From a virus, in the IMG/VR virus record IMGVR_UViG_3300038550_000080, positions 1-36,528 of that record: a stretch of 36,528 nucleotides of DNA; one strand, given 5' to 3'. Position 1 is the stretch's first letter. Every line of letters starts with the position of its first letter. Positions 7,961 to 14,501 of this stretch are shown here, piece by piece. The notes beneath the pieces are model-generated. The model searched no databases. It worked only from the letters and a program-made list of their open reading frames with translations, and was not told the origin of the DNA. Position numbers and translations under genes: made by a program.

Positions 7961-8701
7961 TCAAAAAGGAATGGGCAGGGCCTGATTCAGCGCGGCCCAG
8001 GACATAGGGATTTCCGGCGGAAGGCTATAGCGGTTTTTGGCGAGGTAGGCCGGGCGTTCGCCGGTATGCAGAAGTCGTTCGCCCGACGCCAAAGCTTTTT
8101 TCACGCTTTGGTCTTTGCGCGCGCCGACCAGCTCGCTTTTCACGAACGTCTTGAAATTGGCAAATAACACAGCATCACACCATTCCTGCACCAACGCACT
8201 TGCGCGGGCTTGCAGCTTGGGTTGATACCGTTCAAAACTGTCGCCGTCCGGCGGATCGAAGCGCTTGACTTCGCAGTGTGCCAGCAGCACCACGGTCATG
8301 CCGATGCCGCGCAGGGCGGCAAAGCCGTCGAGGATCACCCGCCATTGTTCAGCCGCCAATAGCGCGTCTTTGCCATAACTGAGCGCTTTATCGTCGTGGG
8401 TTTCCTTGACGTGTTGCTGCACGATCAGGTCGAGCCAGTCGGCGGAATCGAGCACCACGGTCTTAAAGGCGTGCTGTTCGTTAACTAGAACGCCAATGGC
8501 GCTGAAGACCTCGTCCAGCGTGGTCGCCAGAGGGAAGGCTGGGGTTTCCAGCATCCCTAAGCCGTCTTCGGTTTGGATGATGACGGGTGTCGGGAACTGG
8601 CTGGCGAGGGTGGTTTTGCCGACGCCGTGCGGGCCGTAGATCATGAGTCTCGGCGGCGGGGTGCGCGGACCGGATGTGATCGAAGACAGGTCAAAGGCCA
8701 T
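7961..8701 (-). CDS. Sak4-like RecA-family ATPase (AAA_24)
   Basis: A 246-residue ATPase if started at the ATG at 8701, which overlaps the previous TGA (TGATG); a GTG one codon earlier (8704) is also possible. AGGAAG lies upstream within the preceding gene. Walker A is GPHGVGKT (about 23-30) and Walker B is TVVLDSADWL (about 81-90), followed by a sensor-like strand ending VVLLAHCEVKRF. This is the phage AAA_24 family, whose best known member is Sak4, a RecA-core single-strand annealing or pairing protein that works with a phage SSB. The DUF669 gene directly downstream fits that partnership. A nucleotide-binding role is well supported; the recombination role is from family knowledge. Confidence 0.88.
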   Translation of the reverse strand: MAFDLSSITSGPRTPPPRLMIYGPHGVGKTTLASQFPTPVIIQTEDGLGMLETPAFPLATTLDEVFSAIGVLVNEQHAFKTVVLDSADWLDLIVQQHVKETHDDKALSYGKDALLAAEQWRVILDGFAALRGIGMTVVLLAHCEVKRFDPPDGDSFERYQPKLQARASALVQEWCDAVLFANFKTFVKSELVGARKDQSVKKALASGERLLHTGERPAYLAKNRYSLPPEIPMSWAALNQALPIPF

Positions 8702-9084
8702 CACTTCACTTCCTGCACGGTGATTTGGACGCTGCCGGGCTTGATGATCAATGCTTCGCTCAACACGGCGTAGGTCTCAGGTTCATTGTTTTGCAGCCAC
8801 TTGACGCCCTTCTCGTCCAAAGAGGGCTTCATTTCGACAGGCCAAAGGTCTTCGGGAATACGGCCTTTTACCTGTTCCCAGGCATCCCAATTCATGGAAC
8901 GAATCAGCGGCGCTTTGACGGTGACTTTCCATTGGTCAGCCGCATAAGTTTTCTGTCCTTCGGCGGTATGGCCGGTGAGCGCCTGGATTTTGGCGGCAAT
9001 GGCGCGGCGCTGGTCAGCCATAATGGCCTCCTGGGCCTTGGCGCGGACATAGGCAGCCGCGAGTTCAGCGAGTTCTTTCGACAT
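8701..9084 (-). CDS. Conserved phage protein, DUF7173-like
   Basis: A 127-residue protein. Residues 1-35 look helical (ELAELAAAYVRAKAQEAIMA), then a compact segment with TYAADQWKVTV and MNWDAWEQVKGRIPEDLWPV, ending in strands (SVQITVQEVK). Proteins of this shape are regularly encoded beside Sak4-like ATPases and SSBs in phages; I place it there by gene order and general resemblance (the DUF number is from memory). GAGGG precedes the ATG at 9084. No enzymatic motif is visible. It may help load or regulate the recombinase, which is a guess from neighbourhood only. Confidence 0.65.
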   Translation of the reverse strand: MSKELAELAAAYVRAKAQEAIMADQRRAIAAKIQALTGHTAEGQKTYAADQWKVTVKAPLIRSMNWDAWEQVKGRIPEDLWPVEMKPSLDEKGVKWLQNNEPETYAVLSEALIIKPGSVQITVQEVK

Positions 9085-9094
9085 TTCAAAACCC

Positions 9095-9565
9095 TCAAAC
9101 CAGAAAAAATGCCGTCAATACGGCGGTGATAATCAAAAACGCCGTCAGTGCCAGGGATTCGGGGATACGATCTACCCATGACAGGCTGTCGCGTTCATCA
9201 GATAGAGGCGGGCGCAAGTAGGTCGCCATTGGCGGGCGCGGGTCGGGAATGGGTTTGTCGATGGTCGTCGCCATCGGATGGGTGCCGGTACGGGGGCCCG
9301 TCAGCGGGCAGGGACCGGCCATATCGACGATGGCGCTCATCACGCGATCCTGCGCGGCGTCGATGGCGTCGAGGGCGTCGAGGGCGTCGTCCTGGCGCAG
9401 GATGTCGTTCGCCAAGCGGGGGATGTGCGGTCTGGATTCCCGCGCAATATCCCATCTATCGATCTCTCTGAGCGCGGCCTGGTGGCGGCGAATTAAATCT
9501 CGCTCGGCGCGGCCCTGGGCCTGGCGGGCGCTGACGCGGGTTTCAACGATCACAGGGTTTTTCAT
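9095..9565 (-). CDS. Unknown early protein with C-terminal membrane anchor
   Basis: A 156-residue protein. The first 80 residues are charged and probably helical, with a DALDALDAIDAAQDRV stretch suggesting a coiled coil. A Pro/Thr-rich linker follows, and residues about 136-156 are strongly hydrophobic (LALTAFLIITAVLTAFFLV), a likely tail anchor with the bulk in the cytoplasm. GGAGG precedes the ATG at 9565, which overlaps the stop of the preceding small gene (ATGA). I recognise no family. An early phage protein anchored at the inner membrane could act in host takeover or exclusion, but nothing here proves that. Confidence 0.6.
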   Translation of the reverse strand: MKNPVIVETRVSARQAQGRAERDLIRRHQAALREIDRWDIARESRPHIPRLANDILRQDDALDALDAIDAAQDRVMSAIVDMAGPCPLTGPRTGTHPMATTIDKPIPDPRPPMATYLRPPLSDERDSLSWVDRIPESLALTAFLIITAVLTAFFLV

Positions 9566-9711
9566 ACTTCCTCCAATCGCCGCCAGGCGCGGGTCCGGGC
9601 ATGGCGTTTCATAAATGTGGTGACGCGGATTGGCGTCCAGTGGGCGTAACGCTCACGCCGTTTCTTGGCGTGCAGCGCGGCTTTTTCGCTGTAGGTGTGG
9701 TGTTTCTTCAT
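9562..9711 (-). CDS. Small basic protein, unknown
   Basis: A 49-residue, very basic protein starting MKKHHTYSEKAALHAKKRRE and ending RAWRRLEEV. About one third of the residues are Lys, Arg or His, so nucleic-acid binding is plausible. Its ATG overlaps the TGA of the upstream small gene, and its own TGA overlaps the ATG of the next gene (both ATGA), which supports it as a real coupled gene despite its size. No family recognised. Confidence 0.6.
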   Translation of the reverse strand: MKKHHTYSEKAALHAKKRRERYAHWTPIRVTTFMKRHARTRAWRRLEEV

Positions 9712-9878
9712 GCCTCTACGCCCCAGGCAAGAGGCAGCCGTCGATACGGCTCGGGTATGAGGCAGCCGTCGATACGGCTATGGAAGATCACGTCTTGTTT
9801 GCCGGCGGCATTGATCACGCAGATCAATGTCCAGTGCCAGTCATTGGCGAGGAACCACAACTCTTCTTCTTTCGTCAT
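9708..9878 (-). CDS. Small protein, first gene of the leftward operon, unknown
   Basis: A 56-residue protein beginning MTKEEELWFLANDWHWTL. AGGAG sits ten bases before the ATG at 9878, a good ribosome site. The C-terminal part contains a 21-bp duplication read in two different frames (SRIDGCL and EPYRRLPL), so the original protein was probably shorter or ended differently. It is the first gene downstream of the leftward promoter and is coupled by ATGA to the next gene. Function unknown. Confidence 0.6.
   Translation of the reverse strand: MTKEEELWFLANDWHWTLICVINAAGKQDVIFHSRIDGCLIPEPYRRLPLAWGVEA
9731..9779. repeat. 21-bp direct repeat pair, each containing a hairpin
   Basis: Bases 9731-9751 and 9759-9779 are identical over 21 bp and lie 28 bp apart, so they are read out of frame with each other in the small gene on the minus strand. 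Each copy contains AGCCGT-CGAT-ACGGCT, a 6-bp inverted repeat with a 4-base loop. Confidence 0.85.
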
Positions 9879-10040
9879 GTTCGCTGCTCCTGAAAAAGTC
9901 CCGGTCGGCGTCAGAAGGAACCAACCGGGAAACTACCCAGAGGAGGAATTTCGCCAACGTCCCTGTCGGGCTGGCCCGACCCCTAATCCGTTAATCCCCT
10001 TTGCTGGGCATCCGGCGGGTGATGGGGATGGGTTGAGAGA
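9879..10040 (-). other. Leader of the leftward early operon with two hairpins
   Basis: About 155 bases separate the leftward promoter from the first leftward gene. No convincing gene lies here. GTCGGGC (9965-9971) and GCCCGAC (9974-9980) form a perfect 7-bp inverted repeat. CCCGGT (9900-9905) and ACCGGG (9924-9929) form a second stem with two further pairs inside. Neither is followed by a T-tract in the leftward direction, so they look more like RNA structure or anti-termination signals than terminators. Confidence 0.45.
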
Positions 10041-10069
10041 ATGTTAGTAAAAAGCTAAGGTCTATGCAA
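10041..10069 (-). promoter_or_regulatory. Leftward early promoter
   Basis: On the minus strand TTGCAT (10069-10064) and TAACAT (10046-10041) are separated by 17 bases, a good sigma-70 layout. The TTAG-N7-CTAA element at 10044-10058 overlaps the -10 hexamer, so a regulator bound there would block the promoter. It would drive the genes from 9878 leftward. Confidence 0.6.
10044..10058. promoter_or_regulatory. Operator half-site pair TTAG-N7-CTAA (left operator)
   Basis: TTAG at 10044-10047 and CTAA at 10055-10058 with a 7-base spacer match the core of the larger palindrome at 10126-10150. A degenerate third site (ATCG-N7-CTAA, 10069-10083) lies 25 bp further right. Repeated sites in the divergent region next to a Cro-like gene suggest operators for that protein. 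Confidence 0.5.
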
Positions 10070-10125
10070 TCGTTTTTTACTAAGATTGTGAAAAAAAATT
10101 TAGGCAAGCGGAATCCTCTTGCTTT

Positions 10126-10150
10126 TTATCTTAGCAAAGAACTAAGATAA
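10126..10150. promoter_or_regulatory. Perfect 9-bp inverted repeat operator before the Cro-like gene
   Basis: TTATCTTAG (10126-10134) and CTAAGATAA (10142-10150) are exact complements around a 7-base spacer, ending four bases before the Cro-like ATG. TTGCTT (10119-10124) and TAAGAT (10143-10148) could form a rightward promoter with an 18-base spacer. The transcript would then begin at or next to the ATG, which fits the lack of a Shine-Dalgarno there. The promoter call is tentative; the palindrome is certain. Confidence 0.65.
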
Positions 10151-10154
10151 CAAT

Positions 10155-10367
10155 ATGAACAAAACGCCTCTTCAAAGAGCAATCCAGGCCATTGGATTGA
10201 CTCGTCTCAGTGAAGCAGTGGGGGTTCGCCCGCCGACGATCCATGTCTGGCTACGGAGCACAGGCCGCGTGCCTGCTCACCGGGTCATTGCCGTGGAACG
10301 GGCGACGGGTATCAGTCGCCACGAACTGCGTCCCGATATTTATCCCATCGAAGAGCGGGCCGCATGA
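10155..10367 (+). CDS. Cro/YdaS-like helix-turn-helix regulator
   Basis: A 70-residue protein. Residues about 5-40 match the YdaS/Cro pattern: LQRAIQAIGLTRLSEAVGV, a turn, then PPTIHVWLRSTGRVPAHRV, with the recognition helix in the second segment. The following VIAVERATGISRHELRPD is typical of YdaS-type phage Cro proteins. It sits beside TTAG-N7-CTAA operators and opposite the leftward operon, the usual place for a lambda-type switch. No Shine-Dalgarno is visible, so it may be translated from a leaderless message. I see no CI-type partner in the window, so it may be the only transcription switch present. Confidence 0.85.
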   Translation: MNKTPLQRAIQAIGLTRLSEAVGVRPPTIHVWLRSTGRVPAHRVIAVERATGISRHELRPDIYPIEERAA

Positions 10368-10402
10368 TATGCCCAGACGGGCCGAATCTCGGATGAAATC
10401 GG

Positions 10403-10519
10403 ATGAAAGCGCTTGAACTTCTCGAAATGATCATCTTGGCTCTGATACTGATGACCTTGCCAGTCGGAATGCTGTTAGGCGCGGGCTGGCTAATCGGCCA
10501 ATTGTTGGGGGCGCTATGA
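10403..10519 (+). CDS. Small single-pass membrane protein, unknown
   Basis: A 38-residue protein starting MKALELLEMI. Nearly all of residues 8-38 are hydrophobic with small residues (LALILMTLPVGMLLGAGWLI), so it is a likely inner-membrane peptide. Its TGA overlaps the ATG of the next gene (ATGA at 10516), which supports it as a real coupled gene. The ribosome site is weak. No family recognised. Confidence 0.5.
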   Translation: MKALELLEMIILALILMTLPVGMLLGAGWLIGQLLGAL

Positions 10520-10758
10520 CCCTCGACGAAGCCATTTCCCGGATGTTTTGTTGTGCCACGGCTGAGAGGTGCGCCCGCGAAGAGGCGTGTTTTGTCGTCG
10601 TGAAGTGGGCTAGGGACAGACGGACTCAGGAACGGCTGGCGGAAGAGATGGCGCGGGCCGCCAATGCGCCCGTCGATAGCGATGGAGTCGTAACGGATTA
10701 CGCCCCGCAGTGGGAAGCGAACTGTTGTGGGATACCCATTGACTGGGATGCCGCATGA
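10516..10758 (+). CDS. Small cysteine-containing early protein, unknown
   Basis: An 80-residue protein overlapping its neighbours by four bases on both sides (ATGA at 10516 and 10755). It has six cysteines (FCC, AERC, EEAC, NCC) but no clean CxxC zinc-finger spacing. The central part (VVVKWARDRRTQERLAEEMA) is probably helical. It lies between a Cro-like regulator and the primase/helicase, so a small replication or regulatory helper is possible. No family recognised. Confidence 0.6.
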   Translation: MTLDEAISRMFCCATAERCAREEACFVVVKWARDRRTQERLAEEMARAANAPVDSDGVVTDYAPQWEANCCGIPIDWDAA

Positions 10759-13058
10759 ACACCGCCCTCGTGATTCCCCATCCGCAGCCCGACCTGGCGC
10801 AAGCCGAACGGTTTTTAACGTGTTTGGATGAAGAGGCCGAGTTCTTCACCTTCCAGACCTTTGACGACCTCAAGCAACGCAAGGACCAGAGTCTCGCCAA
10901 GATTTTGCACGGGACGCTGGAGCAACACCATACGGATTTGGGCCGGCTGCAATGGCGGCGGGCGGGCGTCTATGTGACGGTCAACGCTACGGACGGAAAA
11001 GGCCGCAAGCTGGCGAACATGGTCAAACCGCGCGCCATCTGGTGCGAGTGGGACCGTTGCGGCGAAGCGTTGCCGCAATGGCCGCTGGACCCACAGGTGG
11101 TGGTTGAGTCCAGCCCCGGCAAGTTTCATTGCTACTGGTTCGCCTGGGACTTGGAATGGGCCGACTTTGATCTACTGATGCAGGTCATGGTCGCCTGGGG
11201 ATCAGACAAGAATGCCAAGGATCGCGCGCGGGTGTTGCGCTTGCCGGGGTTCTGGCACCAGAAAAGCGATCCCCCGTGGCAAGTGCGCATCGTCGTCGAG
11301 AACGAGCGGATGCCGTATTCGCGCGACGAGCTGCTGGCCGCTTTTCCAATCACCTCGCAGCCGCTGGAACTGCTGCCGCCGCCGCCGACGCCGGAAAAAG
11401 AGCATCACCACTGGATGAGCGTGGTCATGCGCCTGGCCGGCGAGCATGGCGCGCGAACCTGGTCCGATTTAAAAACCGGGCGGCACAACCAAATCATCAG
11501 CCTGGGCCACGAACTGGCTTCGCGCGGCGTTCCGGAATCCTATTTCGACGAGGCGTTACGCGCGTTCGAGCGTGCTATGCGCCCGACCAACGCCAATGGC
11601 GAAGTCGAGGGGATGAATTGGAACAACGAGCGCCAAGCGATCCTGCACGGCTACAAAACCGCAGCGGGGAAACCGACCGTCGCGCATGGCGCGCAAGTGG
11701 CTGAGGCGCTGTTGAAGAATCAGGAACAGCAATCCCGCCAAGCGGCGCAAGCCGTCCAGGACGAGCGTCCAGGCATCCCCCCGTTTCCGGCGGAACTGCT
11801 TGATTTGCCGCCGGGGCCCGTGCGGGATTATGTGGACTGGGTGAACGCGACCGGGCCGTGTGTGCAGCCGGTCTTGGCAATCGCCAATGCGCTGGCGCTG
11901 TGGGGCGTGATCATTGGCCGCACCGCGCAAACCGAAACCGGGCTGCGCACCAATCTCTACACGCTGGGGATCGCGCCGTCTGGAACGGGCAAGGACCACG
12001 CCCGCAAGCGCGCCAAGCAACTGCTTCACGATGCCGGATTGACGGAACGCCTGGGCGGCGAAAACCTCGCTTCCGATAGCGGCTTGCTGGACGCCCTACA
12101 CCGTTCGCCGGCTTGCCTGTTTCAGATCGACGAACTGGGCCGCATTTTCAAGACCATTACCAAATCCGACAAGGCCCACCTGGCCGGGATTACCACGGCG
12201 CTGTTGACGCTGTACTCCAGCGCCGATGGCCTGTTCCTCGGCAAAGAGTACGCGACCCAGGAACGCAAGGACATTGATCAGCCGTGCTGTGGGGTGTACG
12301 GCACCACGGTAGAAACGCACTTCTTCAAGGCGCTGACCCAGGACGAAGCGGAAGACGGCTTGCTGGCGCGGATTCTGATCTTTACCGGCGAGGCGGACCC
12401 CGACGAACAAGACGTGACGCCGATTCCGCCGCCCGCTTCATTGGTCGCCACCGTGCAAACGCTGGCGCGCCGGGCGATTAATGCGCAGCTACAAGGCAAC
12501 TTGGATAGTTTGCGCCCGAACCCATCCCGGTATATCTTTACTCCGGCAGCCCGGGCGCTGTTCGCCGAGTTGAAAGCCTGGATCAAGGCGCGGCGCGGCG
12601 ATCACCAGCGCCGGCAGATCAGCGCCATTTGGAATCGTTGCTGGGAAAACGCCGCCAAGGTCGCCTTGATCCTAGCTGCCAGTCGCCTGGACGGGCCGGA
12701 ACAGATTGATCAGCGGGATGCGCAGTATGGCATTGCCTTGACGCGCTGGTGCTGTGACGTGATGGTGGCCTGCATTGCTCAGTACGTGGGCGAAAACGAG
12801 GCGGAAACTACCAGTAAGCGCGTCGAACGGATCATTCGCCAGGCCGGCGCGGACGGGATCACCCTCAATCAGTTGTATGGCAAAACCCGGTTTCTGAAAA
12901 AGCGGGAACGCGCGGAAATGCTGGAAGACCTGGAAATCAGCCACACGATCTTTCGTCAATCCGAAAAAGCGCAAGGCCAGGGTGATCGTGCGGTGCTGCG
13001 GTTTACTCATGGCGCGTTCGCAGTAAACAGCAGTAAACAGCAAGTAAACAGCAAGTAA
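10755..13058 (+). CDS. Replication protein: RepB-type primase fused to DUF3987 helicase-like domain
   Basis: A 767-residue protein. Residues about 30-200 resemble RepB/AEP-type primases: acidic WCEWDR near 96-101, SSPGKFHCYW near 118-127 and DRARVLRLPGFWHQ near 155-170. Residues about 370-650 form a DUF3987 ATPase with Walker A APSGTGKD near 406-413, an acidic FQIDELGR strand (Walker B-like) and an ESxxxE-free sensor region. The C-terminus (about 690-760) looks like a winged-helix segment. The fusion would prime and unwind DNA at the phage origin. The origin lies immediately downstream: four iteron copies begin inside its last codons (SSKQQVNSK), so gene and origin evolve together. The ATG overlaps the previous TGA. 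Confidence 0.88.
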   Translation: MNTALVIPHPQPDLAQAERFLTCLDEEAEFFTFQTFDDLKQRKDQSLAKILHGTLEQHHTDLGRLQWRRAGVYVTVNATDGKGRKLANMVKPRAIWCEWDRCGEALPQWPLDPQVVVESSPGKFHCYWFAWDLEWADFDLLMQVMVAWGSDKNAKDRARVLRLPGFWHQKSDPPWQVRIVVENERMPYSRDELLAAFPITSQPLELLPPPPTPEKEHHHWMSVVMRLAGEHGARTWSDLKTGRHNQIISLGHELASRGVPESYFDEALRAFERAMRPTNANGEVEGMNWNNERQAILHGYKTAAGKPTVAHGAQVAEALLKNQEQQSRQAAQAVQDERPGIPPFPAELLDLPPGPVRDYVDWVNATGPCVQPVLAIANALALWGVIIGRTAQTETGLRTNLYTLGIAPSGTGKDHARKRAKQLLHDAGLTERLGGENLASDSGLLDALHRSPACLFQIDELGRIFKTITKSDKAHLAGITTALLTLYSSADGLFLGKEYATQERKDIDQPCCGVYGTTVETHFFKALTQDEAEDGLLARILIFTGEADPDEQDVTPIPPPASLVATVQTLARRAINAQLQGNLDSLRPNPSRYIFTPAARALFAELKAWIKARRGDHQRRQISAIWNRCWENAAKVALILAASRLDGPEQIDQRDAQYGIALTRWCCDVMVACIAQYVGENEAETTSKRVERIIRQAGADGITLNQLYGKTRFLKKRERAEMLEDLEISHTIFRQSEKAQGQGDRAVLRFTHGAFAVNSSKQQVNSK

Positions 13059-13279
13059 ACAGCAGAGCATCAAGAGCGAGAATCGCTAGGCAGCAAGCGG
13101 ATGATCGAAGTAAACAGAGTAAACAGCATACGCGATGCAGGGTTTACCGGAAGAAACCGGATAGGCGCTCTAATGCTGTTTACTCTGTTTACACTGTTTA
13201 CATATAATACATATATATATTATATACTTATATAATAAGTAAACAGCAAGTAAACAGCAAAAGACCCGAGTAAACAGCA
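13022..13279. other. Iteron-type replication origin (oriV-like)
   Basis: Twelve copies of an 11-bp iteron, consensus AGTAAACAGCA, lie here. Nine are perfect: forward at 13022, 13032, 13043, 13054, 13118, 13238, 13249 and 13269, and reverse at 13174-13184. Three variants are at 13109 (forward) and about 13183 and 13192 (reverse). Spacings of 9, 10, 11 and 20 bp put many copies on the same helix face. Between reverse and forward sets lies a 37-bp stretch (13202-13238) made only of A and T except two C, a likely melting site. This is the arrangement of plasmid and some phage origins. The stretch 13059-13286 holds no gene. Confidence 0.85.
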
Positions 13280-13286
13280 AACCGCA

Positions 13287-13733
13287 ATGGCTCACACGCT
13301 CAAGCTCACATCACCCACCGTGCTGGAATCCGACCTGCAACGGCATATCGTAGAGTATCTGCGGCATGAACAAGCCCGGGGCCGGGTCGGCTGGTTCGCC
13401 CGCATCAACGGCGGCAAAGCCCGACTCATGGGGGGTTTCTGGGTGAAGTTCTATCGACTGTGGATTCCGGCGGCACAGGAAGTGAGCGCGGGCTATAGCG
13501 ACTTACATGGCCTTTATGGGCCACGGAGCGGCTCTCCGGGGCTTTATTTCGCGTTAGAGGTTAAACAACCCGGGGAAAAGCCCACAGACGCTCAGACGGC
13601 GTTTTTGGCGGCTGTCCGTGAGTCCGGCGGCGTCGGGGCAGTGGTGCGCAGTATTGAAGACGTAAAGTCTTTGCTGTTCGGCGAGATCGATATTTTGAGA
13701 GATAGCCGTCCTGCAACGGATGACCTGAAATGA
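13287..13733 (+). CDS. VRR-NUC domain nuclease
   Basis: A 148-residue protein of the VRR-NUC family within the PD-(D/E)XK superfamily. Visible core residues are SDLHGL (Asp72), FALEVKQPG (Glu91, Lys93) and DAQ (Gln103), followed by the closing GGVGAVVRS strand. Such small phage proteins are thought to be structure-selective or Holliday-junction-type nucleases acting in replication intermediates. The ATG at 13287 has no clear Shine-Dalgarno and lies eight bases after the last iteron; a GTG at 13320 is an alternative start. Its position just after the origin fits a role in processing replication or recombination forks. Confidence 0.85.
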   Translation: MAHTLKLTSPTVLESDLQRHIVEYLRHEQARGRVGWFARINGGKARLMGGFWVKFYRLWIPAAQEVSAGYSDLHGLYGPRSGSPGLYFALEVKQPGEKPTDAQTAFLAAVRESGGVGAVVRSIEDVKSLLFGEIDILRDSRPATDDLK

Positions 13734-13744
13734 GGAAACCCGGA

Positions 13745-13921
13745 ATGATGACTGATAAAGCGCGTCAGGCGCAATGCGACTGCGGGCACACCATCACGCT
13801 AACGAAAGAAACCATGGGGGGGCCGCCGGGCGTGGCGTTCTACTGCCCTGTTTGCCGCCGGACATGGCGGGTCTGGCAATTGGTTGTACGCAGCAATCGC
13901 CATGGGGTTCGCCATGAGTGA
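13745..13921 (+). CDS. Small zinc-ribbon-like protein, unknown
   Basis: A 58-residue protein. Two cysteine pairs, CDCGH near residue 12 and CPVC near residue 34, suggest a zinc ribbon. GAGGAAA lies eight to ten bases ahead of ATGATG at 13745/13748, which favours this start over an earlier ATG at 13730 that overlaps the nuclease stop. The remainder is basic with aromatic residues (RRTWRVWQLVV), so nucleic-acid binding is plausible. Family not identified. Confidence 0.6.
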   Translation: MMTDKARQAQCDCGHTITLTKETMGGPPGVAFYCPVCRRTWRVWQLVVRSNRHGVRHE

Positions 13922-14222
13922 AATGCGGGCGACTTACATTCCCTGCGCGTCAGGCAACAACGCGCAAACCGACTGTCTCTTTCAGATTCATGGATCGCTG
14001 ATCGAAGTCATCGGCCATCCTATTATGCACTTTTGCCCCGATGAGGCTCGACAGGCCGCGCAAACACTTTGGACCATGGCGGATAGCATTGAAGGCCGCA
14101 AAGCGCCCAGAGGCGATACTGAGGCGGTTTTGTCGTTGATTGTTGCCGCCGATGAGATGGTGCGTGATGCGACCCGTGAAGCCGCGCCGGTTGCTCATGG
14201 GGACCACGGGAGTGATAGATGA
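13914..14222 (+). CDS. Unknown phage protein
   Basis: A 102-residue protein beginning MSEMRATYIPCASG. The ATG at 13914 overlaps the previous gene's stop by eight bases and is preferred to an in-frame ATG at 13884. The first half is strand-like (TDCLFQIHGSLIEVIGHPI), the second helical (DEARQAAQTLWTMADSIEG). Its TGA overlaps the holin ATG. No motif recognised. Confidence 0.55.
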   Translation: MSEMRATYIPCASGNNAQTDCLFQIHGSLIEVIGHPIMHFCPDEARQAAQTLWTMADSIEGRKAPRGDTEAVLSLIVAADEMVRDATREAAPVAHGDHGSDR

Positions 14223-14482
14223 AAACCTGGATAATGAATCGACTGAAAGAACCCTCAACCTGGCGCGGCCTGGTCTGGCTGTTGACCGTGGCGGGCATCA
14301 CGCTGACCCCGGAGCAGACGAAGCTCATCGTGACGGCGGGGATGGCCCTGGCCGGTTTACTGGGCGTGTTTCTGCCCGAGAGGAATACCCATGTATTATT
14401 GCCGGCGATTGAGTTACAGTCTGTGCCTGCTGCTGATGATCGGTTGCGCCAGCCCGTGTCAATCGACGTGTGGAGGTGTTGA
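14219..14482 (+). CDS. Putative holin, two transmembrane segments
   Basis: An 87-residue protein with two hydrophobic segments, RGLVWLLTVAGITL (about 16-29) and LIVTAGMALAGLLGVFL (about 36-52), separated by a short TPEQTK turn. A basic N-terminus (MKTWIMNRLKEP) is followed by a PSTWRG motif common in this holin group. This matches small class II-type phage holins that open the inner membrane at the end of infection. The C-terminal 35 residues overlap a lipoprotein gene in another frame. The start overlaps the previous TGA. The holin call rests on topology, the PSTWRG-like start and the neighbours. Confidence 0.7.
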   Translation: MKTWIMNRLKEPSTWRGLVWLLTVAGITLTPEQTKLIVTAGMALAGLLGVFLPERNTHVLLPAIELQSVPAADDRLRQPVSIDVWRC

Positions 14483-14501
14483 GTGGACGAGACAAAAGTG
14501 A
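14391..14501 (+). CDS. Embedded small lipoprotein, Rz1-like outer-membrane spanin candidate
   Basis: A 36-residue protein encoded in a different frame inside the holin gene's end. AGAGGA precedes the ATG at 14391 by six bases. The sequence has a basic start, a hydrophobic stretch (SLCLLLMIG) and a lipobox at IGCAS with Cys19 as the lipidation site, so the mature peptide would be about 18 residues. Rz1-type o-spanins are short lipoproteins often nested in lysis genes. An Rz-type partner would be expected; the next gene has a coiled coil but its membrane segment is at the wrong end for a typical i-spanin. Confidence 0.5.
   Translation: MYYCRRLSYSLCLLLMIGCASPCQSTCGGVEWTRQK

Noticed and set aside
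9994-10012. Leader peptide MPSKGD on the minus strand in the early leader
   Set aside because: Six codons without a ribosome site or attenuator-like codon run.
13022-13279. CRISPR array
   Set aside because: Repeats are only 11 bp, occur in both orientations and have no uniform spacers; an AT-rich core and neighbouring primase indicate an origin.
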